A stretch of 22,311 nucleotides of DNA from Geothermovivens sp964644845 (GTDB lineage Bacteria > Zhuqueibacterota > Zhuqueibacteria > Oleimicrobiales > Geothermoviventaceae): NCBI GenBank assembly GCA_964644845.1, contig CAZXXS010000090.1, forward strand, positions 1 to 22,311. Direction: 5' to 3'. Within the stretch, counting starts at the first letter, position 1; each line of letters opens with the position of its first letter. Positions 16,534 through 22,311 of this stretch are shown here, piece after piece. Below the pieces are notes generated by a model. The model was not told where the DNA came from and ran no database searches. It saw only the letters and a program-made list of their open reading frames with translations. The position numbers and the translations under genes were made by a program.

Positions 16534-17557
16534 GCGCGCCTCTCCGAAGCTCGAATATTTGCACCCGTCCGTTGTAGGTGTCGGCCACGTAGATTCTGTC
16601 TCTCTCGTCCACGAAAATTCCCGTCGGCAACCAGAACTCGCCCTTCTCGTGTCCGGGAGAGCCAAATCGGTACAAGAGTCTTCCCCCGCGGTCAAAAATC
16701 TGCACTGCATTGAACAGCGCGTCCACAAGGTAAACGTTTCCGTGGCGATCGGTCGCCACACCTTTTGGTCTCGCCAGGTACCCACTCGCGTCTCCCACCT
16801 CTCCGAAAGAAGTGACCACAGCCCCATCCGGGCCAATAACCTGCACCCGGAAGTTCAGCGCGTCAACTACGTACGCAAGACCAGAGCGATCGATCCAAAG
16901 GAAGTTCGGGAAATTGAACTCCCCTCGCCCCTTACCGCGGTGTCCGATCGTTCGTTTTACGTTGCCTTTCCGATCAAGAACCGCGATTCGGTGAGCAAGC
17001 GTTTCCGTAACCCAGATTTCATCGAAGACAGGGGACCAGGCGATCCCGGTGGGTCTTTCCAATTGTCTTGAAACCGGCAATTTCCGCGCCTTCTTCTCAC
17101 CTTTCCGGAGGACGAAGACAGCGTTCAAGCGCGAATCCGTGAAGTAAAGTGTGCCATCTGCCGCAACACAGGCAGAGACAAGCGAGGGAAACCGATCGTA
17201 CTGTCGGCTCCGAACAAGCTGGTACCGCTGTTGCGTGCTGTCGGTCACGATCACTGCGTGGAGACCTTGATCGAGAATAAACCATGTCGCCCCACTGGCC
17301 AGAAACGCAACCGGCCGCACGAGAGAAGGGCTTTTCCTTCCCAAGATCAATTTCAAAAGCCGTCCCGTCAGAGCTCTCTGGCCAGCGGACAGCGTCCTTT
17401 CACTTATCTCGCCAATCCACTGCACGGAGTAATCTTGGTCGCCTCCTCCAGCCGGCCCAGCTCCTGGAGCGGCACGAACCGACAAGAACACAAGAATGAT
17501 CGCGCACAAAAACACATCGGGCCTGAAGTGTCTCACCTTGGGTAGCAAACCCGGCAC
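16520..17557 (-). CDS. Secreted NHL-repeat beta-propeller protein, partner of the 12-haem cytochrome
   Basis: The 345-residue product has an N-terminal hydrophobic signal (FLCAIILVFLSVRAAPGA) and NHL-type blades, most clearly GEFNFPNFLWIDRSGLAYVVD, ARPKGVATDRHGNVYLVDA and LPTGIFVDERDRIYVADT, each ending in VQVIG, VQIFD or VQIFE. It is diverged from the propeller at 12328 and lacks the PPPP motif near the N-terminus. The start is a GTG with no well-spaced ribosome site; a GTG seven codons later would also give a full signal peptide. Its end overlaps the start of the 12-haem gene by 14 nt. No enzyme residues are visible. A scaffold or assembly role for its cytochrome partner is inferred from the recurrent pairing. 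Confidence 0.87.
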   Translation of the reverse strand: MPGLLPKVRHFRPDVFLCAIILVFLSVRAAPGAGPAGGGDQDYSVQWIGEISERTLSAGQRALTGRLLKLILGRKSPSLVRPVAFLASGATWFILDQGLHAVIVTDSTQQRYQLVRSRQYDRFPSLVSACVAADGTLYFTDSRLNAVFVLRKGEKKARKLPVSRQLERPTGIAWSPVFDEIWVTETLAHRIAVLDRKGNVKRTIGHRGKGRGEFNFPNFLWIDRSGLAYVVDALNFRVQVIGPDGAVVTSFGEVGDASGYLARPKGVATDRHGNVYLVDALFNAVQIFDRGGRLLYRFGSPGHEKGEFWLPTGIFVDERDRIYVADTYNGRVQIFELRRGAHAQN

Positions 17558-18760
17558 CTCTCAGTGCAAAAACACATCATCACGGTAGCACACATCGAAT
17601 GGTACGGACAGTGAAAAGCAACGAACACCCGATCCTTTTATCGTCACCTCCGCCCCAGTCCCTAACTTTTCGCGATCACAAAGTAGTGAAAATGCGTCTC
17701 GAAATCAATGGTGCACTTCGTTTGGGGCATCCACCTTCGCGCGGGAGCTCTTCCCCAGTGACCCACACCGGCTTTTCCTTCGCGGAGTCCTCTGCGAATC
17801 GGGCCATCGACCGGATCAAGGCGCACATCGTGGCAGGCCTTTCCACGTTGCACCCAATCCCGCTGCATTAACGGGCGTGGAGCTTTTTCGCCGTGCGCAA
17901 CAACCTCGACACAGGCGCACCTCAACCTCAGCGCTTCGATGGCAGGTGGTCAGGGAATTCAAACGCACTCTCAAATTTCCCAGTCCAAGCTTGGCGTGCG
18001 GTCGCGCGTTTCTGTCGAAAACGCGAACGCTCCCACCTGCGTGGATCAAGGCCAGCTGAAGCCGAAGTGTTTTCTGGAAAAACGCTTTTCTACCGCGAAG
18101 GTACGGGTCGTGACGAGGTCGAACGGTCTCGTCTTCCACCTACGGCGAACCACGGAGGCGGAGAGGCTTGCTTAGCCGTTTGCATCTGTTTTCGGTGACG
18201 ATCGGAGTGGCTGGATCCAGACGGACTCTGCCTGAAGCAAGTCGGGCGATCCTGATCGGCTCAGACACACCGTGCGGCCAAAACGCCCGGGCGTTTTCGA
18301 ACCGCTTCGCACCGGCGAGGCCCTGGGGTCCAGTTCACGGGAACTCTGGAAAGGGAGTGTAATTTCGGGGGGTCTTCTTATCTCCCTTCCGATCCTGCCT
18401 CGACCGGCCACCGCACTGAGCCCCCCATGTCTCGGCACTTTGCCGGATCCTGGGAGCGTTCTTTGGAGACGAAGCAGTGTTGCTTGCCAAGTCTCGGGTT
18501 CATTCCTTCTTCCCTCCGCCCCCCTTCGACACGAGCGTAGCGGCCCAACGCCCCTTGAAAACGGCCACTGAGCCAAGCTTCGCACTTCATCGCTCCTCAA
18601 CTTTCCGGTGAACTCGGGCAACGTACCTTCAGCCCAATCTCAGCGTCCGCTGAACAGTCCGCCACAGAAAACCTGGCAGACGCTCCGTTTGAGCTCATCG
18701 GTACTCCCTGATCATGCACAAGCCCTTTATTTTCTTCGATGTCGTTTCTGTATTTCTTCC

Positions 18761-18789
18761 TTGACTTTCGTAACAAAAATTGATAAAGT
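18761..18789 (+). promoter_or_regulatory. Candidate sigma70-type promoter of the DmsE/MtrA-porin operon
   Basis: TTGACT (18761-18766, five of six matches to the -35 consensus) is followed after exactly 17 nt by TAAAGT (18784-18789, four of six matches to the -10), in a locally AT-rich stretch. It would give a leader of about 130 nt before the decahaem gene. Confidence 0.6.
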
Positions 18790-18835
18790 TGTGCTGAAGT
18801 GTGGGAGATACGGGGGAACGGATTCAATTCACCCA

Positions 18836-18870
18836 CGGTACCGGGCGAACGAGGCTCTGCGGTACCGGGC
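18836..18870 (+). repeat. Direct repeat of a palindromic 11-mer in the leader of the decahaem gene
   Basis: CGGTACCGGGC occurs at 18836-18846 and again at 18860-18870. Each copy contains the self-complementary CGGTACCG, and the copies are 24 bp apart. They lie between the candidate promoter and the start codon, so they could be paired operator sites or form alternative RNA hairpins. Confidence 0.55.
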
Positions 18871-18928
18871 TCTACGGGTTTCCAGCCGTACAGTCAGTTA
18901 ACCAACACAACGTGGAGGAGACCAGCGT

Positions 18929-19876
18929 ATGAGGTACAAACTTCCGTTCTTGCGGAGGGCATGCCTCGCGTTCCTGGTACTCCTGTTCTTCGCGGTGCCA
19001 GCGGGTTTCCGTGTGGCCGACGCGGCCAAAAAGGCTGAAAAAGTCGGCGATGAAACCTGCCTGACGTGCCACGAAGACGTCGGCAAATCCTTTGCGCACA
19101 CAATCCACGCGCAGAAGATCACGACGAAGGGGTACACGTGCGAGGCCTGCCACGGTCCGGGGTCTGTCCATGCCGAGAGCATGGACCCGGCCGACATCTA
19201 CAACCCCGCGACTGATTACAACCCGGTCGCACCGAATCCATGTCTCACCTGTCACAACGGACCGCAGTTCACCTCAGCCACAGCCTCGGCTCATCACGAG
19301 CTCGCAGATGGCTGTAGCGATTGTCATCAGGTCCACTCTACCGAACCTAAGCTGTTGAAGAAACAGGGGTCCGAACTTTGCGTCGAGTGCCACAGGGACA
19401 TCGGCGCCAAGTTCAACCTTACTTCACATCACCCGGTGAAAGAGGGCCTGATGACCTGCACCAGCTGCCACGCTGTTCACGGCGGCGACAACACGTTCAC
19501 ACACACAAGCGACAGCCGCGAGCTCTGCATCTCCTGTCACACGGATAAGGCAGGTCCGTTCGTCTTCGAGCATGAACCGGTGAACGAAGACTGCGGCATC
19601 TGCCACGATCCCCACGGGACTGTGGCAAACAATCTGCTGAAGCAAACCGAACCGTTCCTCTGCATGTCGTGCCATCCGGTGCATTTCCACACCGGCATCG
19701 CCGGTTACATCGGCGATTTCAAGAATCCGCTCCACCCGGAGCGCGGTGGCAAGTCCACACTGGACGGTTTCAAGTCCAGCATGCTGACCAAGTGCACCCA
19801 GTGCCACACGCAGGTACACGGTTCGGATTTGCCGTCCGAAAGTATTTCAAGCCGCGGACGCTCTTTGACCAGATAG
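18929..19876 (+). CDS. Periplasmic decahaem cytochrome c, DmsE/MtrA family
   Basis: The product (315 residues) has a signal peptide (cleavage near VADA-AKK) and exactly ten CXXCH sites: CLTCH, CEACH, CLTCH, CSDCH, CVECH, CTSCH, CISCH, CGICH, CMSCH and CTQCH. Length, haem number and the ending VHGSDLPS...LTR are those of the DmsE/MtrA/PioA family, whose members insert into an MtrB-type porin and carry electrons across the outer membrane. The ATG follows GGAGGAG at good spacing. The porin gene starts 14 nt downstream. No outer-surface MtrC-like cytochrome follows in the window, so the terminal partner would be encoded elsewhere, or the pair may work alone as in PioAB. Direction of electron flow (metal reduction or iron oxidation) cannot be told. 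Confidence 0.95.
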   Translation: MRYKLPFLRRACLAFLVLLFFAVPAGFRVADAAKKAEKVGDETCLTCHEDVGKSFAHTIHAQKITTKGYTCEACHGPGSVHAESMDPADIYNPATDYNPVAPNPCLTCHNGPQFTSATASAHHELADGCSDCHQVHSTEPKLLKKQGSELCVECHRDIGAKFNLTSHHPVKEGLMTCTSCHAVHGGDNTFTHTSDSRELCISCHTDKAGPFVFEHEPVNEDCGICHDPHGTVANNLLKQTEPFLCMSCHPVHFHTGIAGYIGDFKNPLHPERGGKSTLDGFKSSMLTKCTQCHTQVHGSDLPSESISSRGRSLTR

Positions 19877-19890
19877 GAGGGCAGACGACG

Positions 19891-22059
19891 ATGAAAAGCA
19901 AACAAAGCATCGCCGTTGCAGTTGCTGCGCTCGTCGCCTCCCTCGTGCTACTCGGCACAGGGGCGTTCGCGCAGCAGACTGCAACGACGTGGCAGGTTTG
20001 GGTTGGTAGTCACTACTCCGGCTTGCAGGACTACCGCGAGAAAGTGGCTGAATTTGACTGGGCCACAAATTCCCCGGAGTTTGCAGCCAAGTTGTCGCAC
20101 ACGTTCGGCAAGAACGTGCTCGATGTTTCAGGCTTCTACTACGATCCCGAGCGGATGGCGCTGAGCGCAGCCGCAGGGTTCGGCAACTGGTTGAAGGCGG
20201 ATGTGTCGTACCGTTCTTTCTACCGTCGCCTCCAGAACGACCTGATGGAGAATCTCGTCGTGCGCGAAGCCAAAGACCGCACAGGCTCGGCACCGGGAGG
20301 AAAGATGGTCACTCACGACAATCCGGCGCCAGCTGCGACCTTTGGATACACACGGCGCGAACTGAACACCAAGCTCGAAGCGCAAATCCCAGGGCTCAAG
20401 ATGCTGAAACTGCGCCTCGAGCATCGGTCGATTCTGGAAGACGGCAACGAGCAACATCTGGCGGTCATGCACTGCTCATCGTGCCACGTTGAAGCCATCG
20501 ACATGAAGGTGGACCGCAAAACCCACGACGTGGCCGCAGGTGCAGATCTGGACGTTGGTCCTGTCAGCATCTCCTACACGGCGCGCATTCGCCAATTCCG
20601 CGATGATGCTCCGATTTACGAGATGAAGTACGACACAGCGCAACACCCGGTCAACGGCAAGTTCGTGGAAGAGTTCAGCTCTCGCGAACTCTTCAGCGGA
20701 CAGGTTGTGCCGATCAACAGTCCCTTGCAGGTGGACCAGCTGTCGCACGTCTTCAAGGCCAAAGCCCACCTGGGTGCGGGCGAGATCGTCGCGAGCGCCG
20801 TCACCAGCAACGCCAAGAACAAGGTGAAAAGCCTGAACCTAAAGACCAACGCCGCCAATGTTCGCCTCAGTTACCCGCTGATGCGCAAAGTGAAGGTGGT
20901 GGCGCAGGGTTCGTACGACCGCATCGAGAACGATCCTGTGTTCATCGATCTTCCACCGTGGCGCGAGGGGCGACCAGGCGGTGGACAGAATTTCGACTGG
21001 TGGCGGTACTCAAGCCTTACCCGAACCAACATGGAGGCTTCGGCTCAGGTTCTGTACGTGCACAGTCGAGCCGTACGTTTCTCTGTGCTGGGTGGCGTTG
21101 GCCGCGTGACTCGAGACGACTACCCCTACCGGGGAGCCAATGGCAAGACCACCACAATGAAGCTCCGGCCAGAGCTCCGTCTGAGACCCGTGCACGGTCT
21201 CACGGCGCGGCTGCGCTACAGCGTAGAGGTCACGGACAACCCGTTTGCTCCGTACAACTACTTCTTCGAGCGGTCGGGCCACTCACTCACCCCTCTGCCG
21301 GGCAACTCACTGGTTTACTACTTCCAGCGTGATCAGCTCCGCTACGGTAACATCACCAGCCTGCCCACCCTGGAGCAAGCTGTGGATCTCAAGCTGACTT
21401 TTCGTCAGTCCTCGAGTTTGAAGCTGACCGCTGGAGTCAAAGCCAGCATCGGCACCAACAAGGACAACAAAGAACTGAGTTTCCAGCACCGCAGTCTGCA
21501 ACCTCAGTTCGGTCTCACGTTGAGTCCTGACTCGCACTGGTCCTTGTTCCTGGACTACTCTCTCATTCTCGAGGACCAGAACGGTCTCCTTTCGGTGCCG
21601 ATGATGGACGGCTGAGCGGGCCACCTGTTCGGCGCCGGTGGCGCCGTTAAACACTACGGCTCGTTGTACGGGGAAACCCACTACGTCTCTCTGTCCAACT
21701 TCCTGAGCGGCGGTGTTCAGTACCAGGGTCAGAAGCTCAGTGGCGGCCTGACGTTGAGCATCATGCAATCCCGCGCTGGCATGGACCCAATCTACATGCC
21801 AGAAGCTCCCCACGAGGTGTTGGAATCCATTGAAGCCGCTCGTTACAACTACTACATGACCCACACCTACTCCGACCTCGGCTACACGTACGTGAATGCC
21901 GGTCTCGGTCTGGAGTACAAGCTGAACGACCGCCTCGCCATCACCGCTAACATGGATTACTACTACCTGCGTGATGGTCGCGGCTACGTGTTCGGCAACG
22001 AAACGGGGTCATTCTCTGTAATCCGTACCGGCTTCAAGCTGTACGGTCCGACGAAATAA
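19891..22059 (+). CDS. MtrB/PioB-family outer-membrane porin, frame interrupted by TGA at codon 575
   Basis: This gene encodes the barrel partner of the decahaem cytochrome. AGGAGG lies a few nt before the ATG, and a signal peptide (cleavage near AFA-QQT) precedes alternating strand-like sequence. Read strictly, it ends at TGA 21613-21615 (574 residues). The same frame is open directly beyond it for another 147 codons with the same strand-like character (GSLYGETHYVSLSNFL, YYYLRDGRGYVFG), ending in SFSVIRTGFKLYGPTK followed by TAA and a terminator. The full length of 722 codons suits the family, so the TGA truncates or recodes a real gene. A tryptophan codon changed to TGA is the simplest reading. 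Residues 195-199 are CSSCH, a haem-attachment motif not expected inside such a barrel; the classical MtrB cysteine pair lies near the N-terminus and is absent here. Confidence 0.85.
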
Positions 22060-22090
22060 CCCCAAGAGCCTCAACAGAGCCTACAGCCAG

Positions 22091-22116
22091 GGCCCGGCGA
22101 CTACGGTCGTCGGGCC
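22091..22116 (+). terminator. Hairpin after the porin gene
   Basis: GGCCCGGCGAC (22091-22101) pairs with GTCGTCGGGCC (22106-22116) with one G-T pair around a TACG loop, followed by TTGTGATTT. It begins 31 nt after the TAA of the full-length porin frame, not after the internal TGA, which supports the longer frame being the original gene. Confidence 0.7.
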
Positions 22117-22119
22117 TTG

Positions 22120-22311
22120 TGATTTCCGCCAGATCTCCTCTCGTATTCAAAGCGTTCAGATCTTCGACCGAGTACCAGGGAAACGGCCGGCGAAGCTTGT
22201 GTCCTGGCCCACGCGTAACCAACCCACACCGCGCCGCTCCAAAGAGCTTCCCTACTACCGGCGTTACGCTGGTACCCGAGCCGCCTCACGATGTCGGTGC
22301 CGCAGCACCAA
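22120..22311 (-). other. Right edge; no secure gene
   Basis: Two overlapping - strand frames run through this stretch. One reads PFPWYSVEDLNALNTRGDLAEI, which looks protein-like, but it runs on through the terminator into the end of the porin gene and has no clear start or ribosome site. I do not call a gene. Confidence 0.3.

Larger units (their letters stand above)
17558..18928. other. 1.37-kb divergent intergenic region; no recognisable gene
   Basis: All frames were read on both strands. The short open frames have compositionally odd, arginine- or proline-rich translations without family resemblance. One 59-codon frame (17692-17871, +) has a helix-like ANRAIDRIKAHIVAG segment faintly like an anti-sigma FlgM tail, but it lacks a good ribosome site and the rest does not fit. 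The region separates two divergently transcribed cytochrome blocks, so it should hold promoters for both. Only the one towards 18929 is convincing. Confidence 0.5.

Noticed and set aside
16534..16836. Upstream extension of the 12-haem frame
   Set aside because: The extra residues overlap the propeller gene in another frame and do not look like protein of this family. The ATG at 16533 has a good ribosome site directly followed by a signal peptide.
17692..17871. Possible FlgM-like anti-sigma fragment
   Set aside because: Only a short helix-like segment is suggestive. There is no ribosome site, the surrounding residues do not fit, and no flagellar gene is nearby.
17816..17925. Decayed cytochrome gene suggested by a TGCCAC (Cys-His) in the - strand of the large gap
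   Set aside because: The preceding codons give GKACH with no first cysteine at the right distance, and no other haem motif is nearby.
21664..22059. Separate short gene starting at TTG after the porin
   Set aside because: It is in the same frame as the porin, without a ribosome site of its own, and its sequence continues the barrel pattern. It is the severed C-terminal end of the porin.
1..22311. CRISPR arrays, tRNA or rRNA genes, transposases, phage genes
   Set aside because: No regularly spaced repeats, no tRNA cloverleaf or rRNA-like stretches noticed, and no transposase, integrase or phage proteins in any frame.

Overview
The window comes from a diderm bacterium equipped for extracellular electron transfer. 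Seven proteins carry haem c attachment motifs. By eye there are 44 CXXCH motifs plus three CX3CH or CX4CH variants. They sit beside two different outer-membrane beta-barrels and two secreted beta-propellers, the inventory of metal- or electrode-respiring bacteria such as Geobacter and Shewanella. The sequence alone does not fix the phylum.

Left part (about 1-7450, + strand): two ABC exporter half-transporters that look like an asymmetric heterodimer, a secreted GH92 alpha-mannosidase-like hydrolase whose start overlaps the second exporter gene by 4 nt, and an aldo/keto reductase. This block looks metabolic and has no obvious link to the cytochromes.

Middle part (7546-17557, all on the - strand, read right to left): a secreted NHL propeller (16520-17557) overlapping a 12-haem cytochrome (14839-16533); a roughly 650-nt gap with a candidate promoter; a tetrahaem cytochrome resembling the Geobacter nanowire protein OmcE (13571-14188); a perfect terminator hairpin; a second NHL propeller (12328-13404); a five-haem cytochrome, perhaps a lipoprotein (11637-12215); a large beta-barrel (9525-11543) overlapping an approximately 11-haem cytochrome (8470-9528); and a second, divergent OmcE-like tetrahaem cytochrome (7546-8166). 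The propeller, cytochrome, barrel, cytochrome order next to a filament-type cytochrome resembles, as I recall it, the omcS-companion (osc) assembly cluster of Geobacter. I read this block as a candidate extracellular cytochrome nanowire locus: subunit gene(s), a barrel/cytochrome secretion or conduit complex, and propellers for assembly or maintenance.

Right part (18929-22059, + strand, divergent after a 1.37-kb gap without a recognisable gene): a DmsE/MtrA-type decahaem cytochrome and an MtrB/PioB-type porin, forming a second, classical outer-membrane conduit. The porin frame is interrupted by an in-frame TGA at codon 575. The frame then continues to a normal barrel end and a terminator. The porin also carries an unexpected CSSCH haem motif.

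No RNA genes, CRISPR arrays, insertion sequences or phage genes were recognised.
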